Under the pieces are notes generated by a model. The model was not told where the DNA came from and did not search any database. It saw nothing but the letters and a program-made list of their open reading frames with translations. This document shows, piece after piece, positions 19,145 through 27,488 of a DNA stretch of 64,000 bases (within the stretch, counting starts at the first letter, position 1; each line of letters opens with the position of its first letter). Source of the DNA: Microbulbifer bruguierae (GTDB taxonomy: Bacteria > Pseudomonadota > Gammaproteobacteria > Pseudomonadales > Cellvibrionaceae). The stretch is from NCBI RefSeq assembly GCF_029869925.1, contig NZ_CP118605.1, positions 2,242,501-2,306,500 on the forward strand. Reading direction: 5' to 3'. The translations under genes and the position numbers were made by a program.

Positions 19145-21883
19145 TTACGGCCACTGGTCTTCTTGTTCCGGCTCTTCCGGGGGCCAGGGCTCGGCCTCCT
19201 CCACCGGAGCACCGCGGCGGCGCTGATTCTGACGCATTTCTTCTTGCCGTAATTCTTCTTCCCGCCGCAGGCGCTGTTCGAGAATCCGCTGCTCCTCGCG
19301 GGCGCGGCGCTCTTCCTCAAGGTAGCGCTGCTCCTGCTCATCGCCCGCCTCCCGCAATCTCCGCAGACGCTCCTCTTCCGTTTGCGGTACCGGCTGCAGG
19401 TTGCGATTCTCTTGCGGCTGCTCGGGTACTGGCTGTTGCTGCTCCCACTGCAACTGCTCGCGCAGCTCCTGCTCACGGCGACGCTGCAGGCGCTGCTCCT
19501 CTTCCTTGCGCTGCTGCTCTGGATCAATACCCCAACCCGGGGTCATATCCTCCCGCGGCGCTACGTCCTTTTTATCGCCATCAAACCACTTGCGGAACCA
19601 GCCTCGACTCTCGCAGCGCGGATCCGTTTCCAGATGGCTTTCTACCGAAAATGGGATCTCGCGCCCGCCCTGACAATTGCGCGGATCCATAAACTGGCCC
19701 TTTTCGTTGACCGGTTTCCACTCCACCCCACGAGGAGCACGGATGCGCCCGTGGCGATGGGGCAATTTGCGCATGATTTCAGTCCACACACTGAGGGCAC
19801 CGGTGGCACCGGTAAGACTGGTGCGCTCGTTGTCGTCACGCCCCAGCCATACCACCGCTGTCACTCCCGGGCTGAAGCCGGCAAACCAGCTGTCGCGATA
19901 GTCGTTGGTGGTGCCAGTCTTGCCGGCGAAGGGCACACTGTTGGGCAGACGCCGGTAGGCACTCTTACCGGTACCCTCGCGCATCACCTGTTCAAGGCCG
20001 TAGCGCAACAGGTACGCCGGCACCTCATCCACCCCGCGGTTGGATTTGGGGCGGAAGCGCTGCACCTGTTTGCCGTCGGCGTCGGACACCGCCAGCAGGG
20101 TGCGCGGTTCCACATGCTCACCGCCGTTCGCCATCGTCTGATACATGCCGGCCACCTCAAAAGGCGTCATCTCCGCGGTACCCAGGAACAACGATGGCAC
20201 CCGTGGCAGGCTGGACTGAACCCCAAGTCTGCGAATGGTCTGCCGCACACTTTCAATACCCAGCTCCAGTCCCAGGCGCGCAGTAGCCTGGTTGTATGAC
20301 TGGGAAAGCGCCACGTAAAGCGGCACCAGGCCGTGACTGCGGTTGCCGAAATTGGACGGCATCCACACCTGGCCGTCCTCGGTTACTTCCCGCAGAGGCG
20401 CGTCATCGATGAGCGTGGCGAGATTGTATTCGTGGGCCCGCTCCAGCGCGGTCAGGTACACCGCCGGTTTGATCAGCGAACCTATTTGACGGCGGGCTTC
20501 CAATGCACGGTTGAAACCCGGGTAATGGGGGCGGCGATCTCCCACCATGGCCAGTACATTGCCACTGTGGTTTTCCAGAATCACCGTCGCCCCCTGCAGG
20601 GAGTCCGCCTGAATTCCACGGTCTTTTTCCAGCTTGGCGGCGCCATCGCTCACGGCGTCCTCCGCCAGCTGCTGCACTGAAGGCGACAGGGTGGTGTACA
20701 CCCGCAGGCCCGCGGTACGCAGTTCCTCCACGGAATAATAGGGGCGCAATTCCGCCAGCAGGCGCTCGGTAAATGCCGGGTAGGGATTCTGCGCCGCGCC
20801 GCCAGCAGAGGCCACTTCAAGGGGCTTTTTGCGCAGGCGCTGGTGCTGCTCACTGGTGATCAAACCCTGTTCGAGCATCACATCCAGCACAGTGTTGCGA
20901 CGCTCGAGGGCCCGCTCCGGATTGCGCCATGGATTGTAGAAGGAAGCGCCCTTGGCGAGACCCACCAGCAGTGCGATCTGGTGCGGTTCCAATTGGCTCA
21001 ATGGTTTCTGGAAATAGAATTCCGATGCCAGCCCGAAGCCGTAAATGGCGCGACTGCCCTGCTGCCCCAGCCACACCTCGTTGATATATTCCTGCAGGAT
21101 ATAGGCCTTGTCGTAGTGGACCTCCATCAGGATGGCCATCAGCGCTTCGTTGAATTTGCGCCACAGGCTGGGCTTGTGGTCGAAGAAGATATTCTTCACC
21201 AACTGCTGGGTAATGGTAGACCCCCCCTGCACCACGCCGCGCGCTCTGAAGTTAGCCACCATGGCGCGCGCGATGCCACGGGGCGACACCCCGAAGTGAT
21301 GCACAAAATCCTGATCCTCCACCGCGATCAGCGTAGCACCGAGCAGCGGAGGAATTTCCTCGACCCGCACCGGGGTGCGGTCGTCACCACCACCCAGCAG
21401 GGTGCCGATGGGCGCGGCGTCAAGACGAAATTCTTTCAACCCTTCGCCGGTTTCGCTGCGCAGGCTGGTCAGTTCGTCGTTGCGCAGGCGAAAACGCACC
21501 TTGGCGGCTTCTTCACGCTTGTCCGGGTGTACAAAGGCCCGCCGCCACACCAGGTATTCCATGCCTTCCCGCTGCCACTGGCCCGGTTCGTCGATCTCTT
21601 TCACCTCTTTGTAATTGAGCGCGGAGAACTCCGCCTCCAGCTCGTCCGGCCGCATCACCATGCCTTCTTTCAGAATCAGCGGACGCGCGAAAACCCGCGC
21701 AGGCAACTGGTACTGACGACTGTCGAGCCGCTCTCGCAGCTGTACATCCAGCCAAACCATATATCCCGCGAGCGCCAGAATCCCCACCAGCGCCAGCAGG
21801 CACAGGCGTTTGATCCAGCGGCGCAGCCGCCCGGCGCTGTGTTTTTGGGGTTTCGCTTTGGTACGGCGCTTGTTTGATGCCAT
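19145..21883 (-). CDS. mrcB: Bifunctional penicillin-binding protein 1B
   Basis: Class A PBP that polymerises and cross-links peptidoglycan. It has a basic cytoplasmic tail, a transmembrane helix at about 27-45 and a UB2H-like region. In the glycosyltransferase, catalytic E189 lies in VEDQDFVHHFG and GGSTITQQLVKN follows. In the transpeptidase, active serine S469 lies in GSLIKP, with SQSYN and K655 of KTGTTND. Length is 912 residues against about 770-850 usual. The surplus is a C-terminal tail of about 124 residues (789-912), very rich in E, Q and R with a proline-rich stretch, probably coiled coil, in the periplasm. It has no counterpart in the E. coli protein and may bind a partner or cell wall. 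Confidence 0.96.
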   Translation of the reverse strand: MASNKRRTKAKPQKHSAGRLRRWIKRLCLLALVGILALAGYMVWLDVQLRERLDSRQYQLPARVFARPLILKEGMVMRPDELEAEFSALNYKEVKEIDEPGQWQREGMEYLVWRRAFVHPDKREEAAKVRFRLRNDELTSLRSETGEGLKEFRLDAAPIGTLLGGGDDRTPVRVEEIPPLLGATLIAVEDQDFVHHFGVSPRGIARAMVANFRARGVVQGGSTITQQLVKNIFFDHKPSLWRKFNEALMAILMEVHYDKAYILQEYINEVWLGQQGSRAIYGFGLASEFYFQKPLSQLEPHQIALLVGLAKGASFYNPWRNPERALERRNTVLDVMLEQGLITSEQHQRLRKKPLEVASAGGAAQNPYPAFTERLLAELRPYYSVEELRTAGLRVYTTLSPSVQQLAEDAVSDGAAKLEKDRGIQADSLQGATVILENHSGNVLAMVGDRRPHYPGFNRALEARRQIGSLIKPAVYLTALERAHEYNLATLIDDAPLREVTEDGQVWMPSNFGNRSHGLVPLYVALSQSYNQATARLGLELGIESVRQTIRRLGVQSSLPRVPSLFLGTAEMTPFEVAGMYQTMANGGEHVEPRTLLAVSDADGKQVQRFRPKSNRGVDEVPAYLLRYGLEQVMREGTGKSAYRRLPNSVPFAGKTGTTNDYRDSWFAGFSPGVTAVVWLGRDDNERTSLTGATGALSVWTEIMRKLPHRHGRIRAPRGVEWKPVNEKGQFMDPRNCQGGREIPFSVESHLETDPRCESRGWFRKWFDGDKKDVAPREDMTPGWGIDPEQQRKEEEQRLQRRREQELREQLQWEQQQPVPEQPQENRNLQPVPQTEEERLRRLREAGDEQEQRYLEEERRAREEQRILEQRLRREEELRQEEMRQNQRRRGAPVEEAEPWPPEEPEQEDQWP

Positions 21884-22105
21884 AGGAATACAGATAAACT
21901 CTTCGCGTTGTATAAGGGCCAGCGGTCACAGCTAGAGCTGTTATAGCCGGCATTTATAAAGTCGGTGCGGCACAAGTCAAATCCGGCGAGTGATCTTCCG
22001 ACCAGTGCCCAATACTTGCACTCAGCCCGACCGCCGCCATAATGCGTTCAGCGCCCGCAGTGCGGGACCTGCGCTAACGGCAATCTCAACTGCGACGGAA
22101 TACTT

Positions 22106-23110
22106 ATGCACCATTACGACCTCTACGGCATCGGCGCCGCCCTGCTCGATACGGAAATTGAAGTGACCGACAGCGACCTGCAGTCCCTGGGCGTCGACAA
22201 AGGGGTCATGACCCTTGTGGATGATGAACGCCAGCAGCAGTTGGTGGGAGACCTTAAAGACCACCTGGTCACGGCCAGCCACGCCTGCGGCGGATCCGGT
22301 GCCAACACCATTATCGCTGCCAGCTATTTTGGCCTGAACAGCTTCTACTCCTGCAAGGTCGCCGCAGATGACAACGGCGACTTCTACCGCAACAACCTCG
22401 CGGCCGCCGGTGTGGATTATCCACAAGTACTGCACAGCGCCGACCCTGGCACCACCGGCAAATGCCTGGTACTGATTACCCCGGATGCCGAGCGCAGCAT
22501 GAATACCTATCTCGGCATCAGCGCCGAACTATCCACCACAGAACTGGACCATCAGGCACTGAACCAGTCTCGCTGGACCTATATCGAAGGCTATCTGGTT
22601 TCCTCCCCCACCGGTCGAGCTGCCGCCATCGCCCTGCGCGAACAGGCAGAGATCAACGGCGTAAAAACCGCCCTGAGCCTCTCCGACCCCATGATGGTGC
22701 AACTGTTCCACGACGGCCTGAAAGAAATGATCGGCAACAGCGTCGACCTGCTGTTCTGCAACCGCGACGAGGCCTTGAAATTCTGCGGCACCGATTCCCT
22801 GCAACAGGCCGCCAAAGACCTGCGCAACCACTGCCGCGCCTTCGCCATCACCCTCGGTGCCGACGGTGCGCTGCTGTGGGACGGCGACAATGAATACCGG
22901 GTCGCCACTCCCAAAGTAAAGGCCATCGACACCAACGGCGCCGGCGACATGTTCGCGGGCGCTTTCCTCTATGGCATCAATCGGGGGATGAGTTTCGCGG
23001 AAGCTGGCGAACTGGCCTGCCGCGCCGCAGCTCAGGTAGTGAGCCAGTATGGACCCAGGTTGCGCCCGGAGCAGCACAAGGAACTGCTGGCGCAGACGGC
23101 GAATGCGTAA
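22106..23110 (+). CDS. PfkB family carbohydrate kinase, adenosine kinase-like
   Basis: Ribokinase-fold kinase of 334 residues. The N-terminal GIGAALLDTEIEV, the glycine pair in CGGSGANTI and the C-terminal PfkB signature DTNGAGDMFAGA (catalytic D281) are all intact. Gammaproteobacterial proteins of this type are usually annotated as adenosine kinase, which would salvage adenosine to AMP. I cannot rule out another nucleoside or sugar as substrate. It is divergent from the PBP1b gene and is followed by a long hairpin element. Confidence 0.85.
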   Translation: MHHYDLYGIGAALLDTEIEVTDSDLQSLGVDKGVMTLVDDERQQQLVGDLKDHLVTASHACGGSGANTIIAASYFGLNSFYSCKVAADDNGDFYRNNLAAAGVDYPQVLHSADPGTTGKCLVLITPDAERSMNTYLGISAELSTTELDHQALNQSRWTYIEGYLVSSPTGRAAAIALREQAEINGVKTALSLSDPMMVQLFHDGLKEMIGNSVDLLFCNRDEALKFCGTDSLQQAAKDLRNHCRAFAITLGADGALLWDGDNEYRVATPKVKAIDTNGAGDMFAGAFLYGINRGMSFAEAGELACRAAAQVVSQYGPRLRPEQHKELLAQTANA

Positions 23111-23176
23111 TTAAGGAAAATATAGATTAAAAACCAGCAAGCTTACGGAGCCGAAGACTCTGATGCGAAGGCAGAG

Positions 23177-23250
23177 CACTGGGTATCTCTTTTCGAAAGC
23201 GTCGGCAACAGGGATGTATTCACAGCGGTTTCGAAAAGCGATACCCAGTG
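23177..23250. repeat. Long hairpin element A of a dispersed family
   Basis: Arms of 22 bp (23177-23198 and 23229-23250) match at 21 positions and enclose a 30-bp core. The core contains CAGGGATGTATTCACAGCGG, which occurs exactly, in reverse orientation, in element B at 32043-32154. The element lies between the convergent kinase and GGDEF/EAL genes, so it can act as a two-way terminator, but the conserved loop suggests a mobile or RNA-encoded repeat. Confidence 0.8.
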
Positions 23251-23310
23251 ATCTGTCGCCGACCGTCCAGCTTAAGATCCACCAAGTACCCCGAGCTGTC
23301 GGCCAAGCTA

Positions 23311-25095
23311 TTAGTTCACCGATGATGGCGAGGGTCTGGGCCCGCTGATCTCCGGCAGACAGGACGCCGCCGCGATACCAAACCCCTGGGCGAAATCCAC
23401 CCCCATAATCCGCAACTTTTCCAACAGCTCCGGCGTCTCGGCAAATTCCGCGATCGTACAGATACCCATGCGCTTGGCCAGGTGATCGATGGTACTGACC
23501 ATGGCACTGTCGATTTCATCATCGAGCATATTGCGCACAAAGGAACCGTCGATTTTCAAATAATCCACCGGCAACTGACGCAGGTAAGCCAGCGAAGAGG
23601 CCCCGCGACCAAAATCATCCAGTGCGAAGCTGCAACCGGCTGCGCGCAGCTTGTGGATAAAAACCAGTGCCCGATCCAGATTATTGATCGCACTGGTCTC
23701 GGTGATTTCAAACTGTACCCGCGAGGGCGCTACACCCGCCTCGGTCAATTCACGCAACACAAAATCCGCAAACTGTTCATCGCCGAGACTGATACCGGAA
23801 ATATTGATCGCGTAGTGAAAGCCGCCGGAACCACTGCTCTGTTCCAGCGCCATGTAGCGGAAGATATTGTGGATCACCCAGCGATCCACCTCATCGATCA
23901 TGCCGTAACGCTCCGCGGCCGGCAGAAACAGGCCCGGGGAAATCACATCGCCATCGCGGCCCAGCATCCTCACCAGCACCTCGTAATGGTGCACCCGGTT
24001 TTTGTCCCGCAACGCCACCACCGGCTGGCGGTATAACAGCAGACGGTCTTCGCGAATAGCCGCATGAATTTCCGTCAGCCAGGTACTCTCACGGCGTTTT
24101 TCCAGCGCCTTGCGGGAATCCCCGAAAAACTTCACCCGGTTGCGCCCCTGGTCCCTCGCCGCGCCGCAGGCATCGTTGGCTGAAGCCAGCAACTGGCTCG
24201 CCGGTGGTGCGCGGCGGTCGACACTCACCGCACCGATGGACAGCGCCGGCCGTGTTTCACTGTCTTCCCAGCGAAACACAAACCCGTTCACCGCTTCCCG
24301 CAGCCGGGTGACTATCCGCTTCGCCTCCTCCAGCGTGCAGTCTTTCAACAGCAACGCAAACTCATCACTGCCGACACGCCCCAGCAGGTCCCCCTGACCC
24401 AGGCAGCAGCTCAGGATTTTTGCCAGCGCAACCAGTAACGCATCACCGGCACTGTAACCCAGAGTATCGTTAACGATTTTGAACTGATAAACATCGAGGT
24501 ACAGCAATATATGGTGCTGAAGAGGATCAGCCTCACTGTTGAGCAGCTGCTGCAGCGCCAGCTCGAAGGTCTGGCGATTGGGGAGACGGGTCAGCACGTC
24601 GTGGCTGCTTTGCCAGCTAAGGCGTGAGGAAATTCTGCGCGCCTCCGAGGTGTGGCGCAGTATCAGGACAAACCCATCCAGATTGATCCCGTCCCGCAAA
24701 CAGTTGATCTGGACACTCACTTCCAGTAACACGCCGTCTTCGCGACGGATGTTCGCGCGCATTTCACGCCGCTCGGGAATTTCCTGATTGGCGGATGCTG
24801 ACACAGACAAATCCAGTTCCAGCGGCGCGCCGGCATCGTCATAGAGTGGCAGACTCTCCCGCAACATCTGTCCCGGCAACAGCCCGACAACGTTGCCGCA
24901 CAACTCGCTCATCAGCGGATTGCTGTAACAAATACGACCACTACAGTCCGTCACCACGACACCGTCCGCCACCTCGCCCAGAGCCAGCTCCGCGGCAGCC
25001 AGACTCAGGCGCCCGTCGGATAATACATCCGGGGCAGCGTCTTGGAGCTGGCCATAATAGGCGACTTGTTTGGGCGTAAACTCGGTCAATGGCAT
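23311..25095 (-). CDS. PAS-GGDEF-EAL cyclic-di-GMP protein
   Basis: Soluble protein of 594 residues. A PAS-like sensor lies at about 35-150. The GGDEF domain has the variant motif GSDEF at 242-246 and the upstream inhibitory RxxD is not intact (GQGD). The EAL domain has EVL at 372-374 in place of EAL but keeps the essential glutamate. NISG, the FEITE segment, the DDFG motif and KIDGSFV are present, and AEFAE supplies a late glutamate. The protein is therefore probably a phosphodiesterase, or bifunctional, with a GGDEF domain of uncertain activity. No transmembrane segment is visible. Confidence 0.92.
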   Translation of the reverse strand: MPLTEFTPKQVAYYGQLQDAAPDVLSDGRLSLAAAELALGEVADGVVVTDCSGRICYSNPLMSELCGNVVGLLPGQMLRESLPLYDDAGAPLELDLSVSASANQEIPERREMRANIRREDGVLLEVSVQINCLRDGINLDGFVLILRHTSEARRISSRLSWQSSHDVLTRLPNRQTFELALQQLLNSEADPLQHHILLYLDVYQFKIVNDTLGYSAGDALLVALAKILSCCLGQGDLLGRVGSDEFALLLKDCTLEEAKRIVTRLREAVNGFVFRWEDSETRPALSIGAVSVDRRAPPASQLLASANDACGAARDQGRNRVKFFGDSRKALEKRRESTWLTEIHAAIREDRLLLYRQPVVALRDKNRVHHYEVLVRMLGRDGDVISPGLFLPAAERYGMIDEVDRWVIHNIFRYMALEQSSGSGGFHYAINISGISLGDEQFADFVLRELTEAGVAPSRVQFEITETSAINNLDRALVFIHKLRAAGCSFALDDFGRGASSLAYLRQLPVDYLKIDGSFVRNMLDDEIDSAMVSTIDHLAKRMGICTIAEFAETPELLEKLRIMGVDFAQGFGIAAASCLPEISGPRPSPSSVN

Positions 25096-25314
25096 CCCGT
25101 CGTGTTATGAATCCGTAAGCCAGCTGAATGCCGGGCGAAAATCATACCGGCATATCTGCCGGCGCCAAAACCTTCCGCTAACCCCGGCCGGTATTTGTGA
25201 AGTGATTCACAGGCGCGCAAATCGCGTTCAGGTAGGCCGGCAGGGGCTCGCCGCCCGGTATTACCCGGCCACTATGACAAAGGCTCACGCAGAATTACAA
25301 ATACTGACGCGAAG

Positions 25315-25893
25315 TTACAGATGCTGGCGCAGAAAAGACTTCAGTTTTTCATCTTCAAATGCCCGCTGCAGAGTGGCACTCAGCAACCGGTTCACGGTCG
25401 CCTCCACTTCTTCCCGACTGGGTTTGATCAGGTTGCGATCCTTACCGCTTGTACTGTAGTTGCCGTAAAAAACAGCACCTTTCACACTCACCTGCAGCTG
25501 GATCGAGGCACCAGAGTCAACTTTAGTGGTATACAGCGTGTTGGGACTGTCGTAACTGAGGGCGGTGAGATTGGCCACCACCTGTACGTCCGCGGGTCCG
25601 CCCACACTGCGGAAAGACCAGGACTCAAACCCCTGACTCAGAGCCTGCGCCATGGAATCTTCGATATTGTTTGCCAGGGTGACATTGGATGAATCCGCAT
25701 AAATTCCTCCAAGCGAACCCAGACCACCACCGGCCAGTTGATTGACCCCGCGGGTTGTCACGGTATAACCAGCGCCAATATTGTCCGGCGCCACCTGTAC
25801 CTGCGGCTGGACCACCACCTGTACAGGACTATGGGCACAGGCAGCCAACAGAGCAGCACAGCCCGCCAACAAAAATACCTTCAGTTTTTTCAT
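25315..25893 (-). CDS. YajG-like lipoprotein
   Basis: Lipoprotein of 192 residues. A signal peptide with lipobox LLAAC places the acylated cysteine near residue 19. The mature region has the YajG-type pattern of a beta-rich domain with an early VQVAPD strand and a helical C-terminus. A strong ribosome site (GGAGGGGG) precedes the ATG. The next residue after the cysteine is alanine, so outer membrane sorting is likely. The function of the family is not established. It is on the same strand as the GGDEF/EAL gene, which lies about 220 bp downstream. Confidence 0.8.
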   Translation of the reverse strand: MKKLKVFLLAGCAALLAACAHSPVQVVVQPQVQVAPDNIGAGYTVTTRGVNQLAGGGLGSLGGIYADSSNVTLANNIEDSMAQALSQGFESWSFRSVGGPADVQVVANLTALSYDSPNTLYTTKVDSGASIQLQVSVKGAVFYGNYSTSGKDRNLIKPSREEVEATVNRLLSATLQRAFEDEKLKSFLRQHL

Positions 25894-25991
25894 GATCCCC
25901 CTCCAATTATCTTTGCAATCAATTCGGTGCCCGCAGGGGCAAAATCAGAGAACACACAGACGGCGATTCGTTCACTCCGTCACCTGTCATA

Positions 25992-26534
25992 TCACTCGCC
26001 ATGATGGTGTGAGTGGTGCTGGTGGTCACTGTGCTCCGCAGCCGGTTTACGAGTGTCAGCTCTCTCCTGCATACCGCGAATCGGCAAAACCAGCTCATGC
26101 ATGGAGCCGTCCGCGAACACCAGCCGCAACGGCAAGGACTCCCCCGCCTTCAGCGCCACACCGCGAACCATCAGATGGGTCGCTCCGGGGCGCATTTCAA
26201 CCGTGCCGTTGCCGGGCAGGGTAATATTCTCGAGCGGTCGCATGCGGCTCACGCCTTCCACCTCTGCGGTGGTGTGCATGGCAACACTGGCCTGGGGATG
26301 CGCTGGCAACTCCACCTGCGCCAACACCCTCGCGCTGCCGGACAAGTCCCGCAGAGAGACATAGGCCGCGCCCATCACGGCGCCCGGTGGCATTTCACGG
26401 GCGTAGCCAGTGACTTCAAGTTGCTGCGCGAGCGCGCTCGAATAGGCTTTATCTGTGGTTACCGCCGCTACCGGCAAGGCCAGCAGAGCGAGCCCCAGCA
26501 GACAGCGCTGTATCGCTACCAGATTGATTTTCAT
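25992..26534 (-). CDS. PCu(A)C family copper chaperone with His-rich tail
   Basis: Periplasmic Cu(I) chaperone that helps build the CuA site of cytochrome oxidase. The signal peptide ends near residue 25-30. The mature domain has the conserved copper ligands in the pattern MHTTAEVEGVSRMR and PGATHLMVRG, giving a His-Met-His-Met site. The C-terminus carries a metal-binding tail rich in histidine (HSDHQHHSHHHGE), which could bind extra copper. Length is 180 residues against about 150-165 usual. The unknown lipoprotein gene lies 24 bp upstream on the same strand, so the two may be cotranscribed. Confidence 0.9.
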   Translation of the reverse strand: MKINLVAIQRCLLGLALLALPVAAVTTDKAYSSALAQQLEVTGYAREMPPGAVMGAAYVSLRDLSGSARVLAQVELPAHPQASVAMHTTAEVEGVSRMRPLENITLPGNGTVEMRPGATHLMVRGVALKAGESLPLRLVFADGSMHELVLPIRGMQERADTRKPAAEHSDHQHHSHHHGE

Positions 26535-26558
26535 TATTCACTCCGGTCATCGGCAGGT

Positions 26559-27290
26559 TTATTGTGTTTTTTGCAACAACAGGCGCGGCGGGCTACCCAG
26601 TTTTATATCTCCCCGCACCCGATAGCCGGGAACGGCCTGACGCAGCTGACTGTATACCCAACGACCCTCGGTATCAGTACGGGCGACAATCACCACTCGC
26701 AGCTCATGCTCGCGGATGCGCTCGGCAACCGCCGCCAGCATCACAACCATGGAATCCGACTGGGCAGAAAGCTCTGCCGGCGGTAATAACACCGCCTGTG
26801 CGGCGGCGCCCTCCAGAGTCACGTCCTGTTGCGCCCGGCGCTGCTCCTTCTGCAACTGCGTGCGCACCTCCTGCGCGAGAGGGTTGCCTGGGGCAATCTC
26901 TTCCGCCGTATTCAACAGACTGTTGACCCGTCCGAACGACCGCTGGCGCAGCGCGTCCCGCGCCTGCGCCACCAGCTGCATAACCACCGTCTGAATCCCA
27001 GCCTGGGCCCGGGTATTGCCGGGATCCAGCTGGCGCACCTGGAGGTAAAAATCATAGGCACTGGCGCCAGCGGGCATGGTCAGGAAGCCCTCGCGCTGGG
27101 CATCTTCCGCACGCTGCAGAAAGTGCTGCACCGCCCGCTGACGGATTTCTTCCTTAGTAGGCCCAGGCGGCGCAACCGCTACAGGCGCAGGCTGAGGTGG
27201 GGGCTCCGGCGGTGTTGAGCCGCAACCGGCCAACGCTGCCGCAGCCAAAATCATCAGGGCCAGTCTGTTGCGGGCCATCCACATCCCCAT
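26559..27290 (-). CDS. Lipoprotein of unknown function with TPR-like middle
   Basis: Protein of 243 residues with a signal peptide and lipobox LAGC (cysteine near residue 23). A proline-rich linker and a helical, TPR-like segment (about 50-155) follow. A C-terminal alpha/beta domain (about 165-243) contains VVIVARTDTEGRWVYSQLRQAVPGYRV. I do not recognise a defined family. Three close ATG codons at 27290, 27284 and 27278 make the start ambiguous. The downstream gene encodes a copper chaperone, which is the only context clue. Confidence 0.6.
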   Translation of the reverse strand: MGMWMARNRLALMILAAAALAGCGSTPPEPPPQPAPVAVAPPGPTKEEIRQRAVQHFLQRAEDAQREGFLTMPAGASAYDFYLQVRQLDPGNTRAQAGIQTVVMQLVAQARDALRQRSFGRVNSLLNTAEEIAPGNPLAQEVRTQLQKEQRRAQQDVTLEGAAAQAVLLPPAELSAQSDSMVVMLAAVAERIREHELRVVIVARTDTEGRWVYSQLRQAVPGYRVRGDIKLGSPPRLLLQKTQ

Positions 27291-27488
27291 TTATCTGTTC
27301 ATGCTGTTTCAGACGCAGGTCACTGTTACGCCTGACTGTTGTTTTTTTGATCCTTGGCCGCCGCTATACTGCGCCTTCGCCAACGCAGGCGTCAGCCTCG
27401 AGCCACAAGCGTTGACCGCAATGACTCGCGGAACGGCGAGCTGTAATTTCAGTCCAATCCTGCCTGACTATAAAGAACTTTATTGCCA

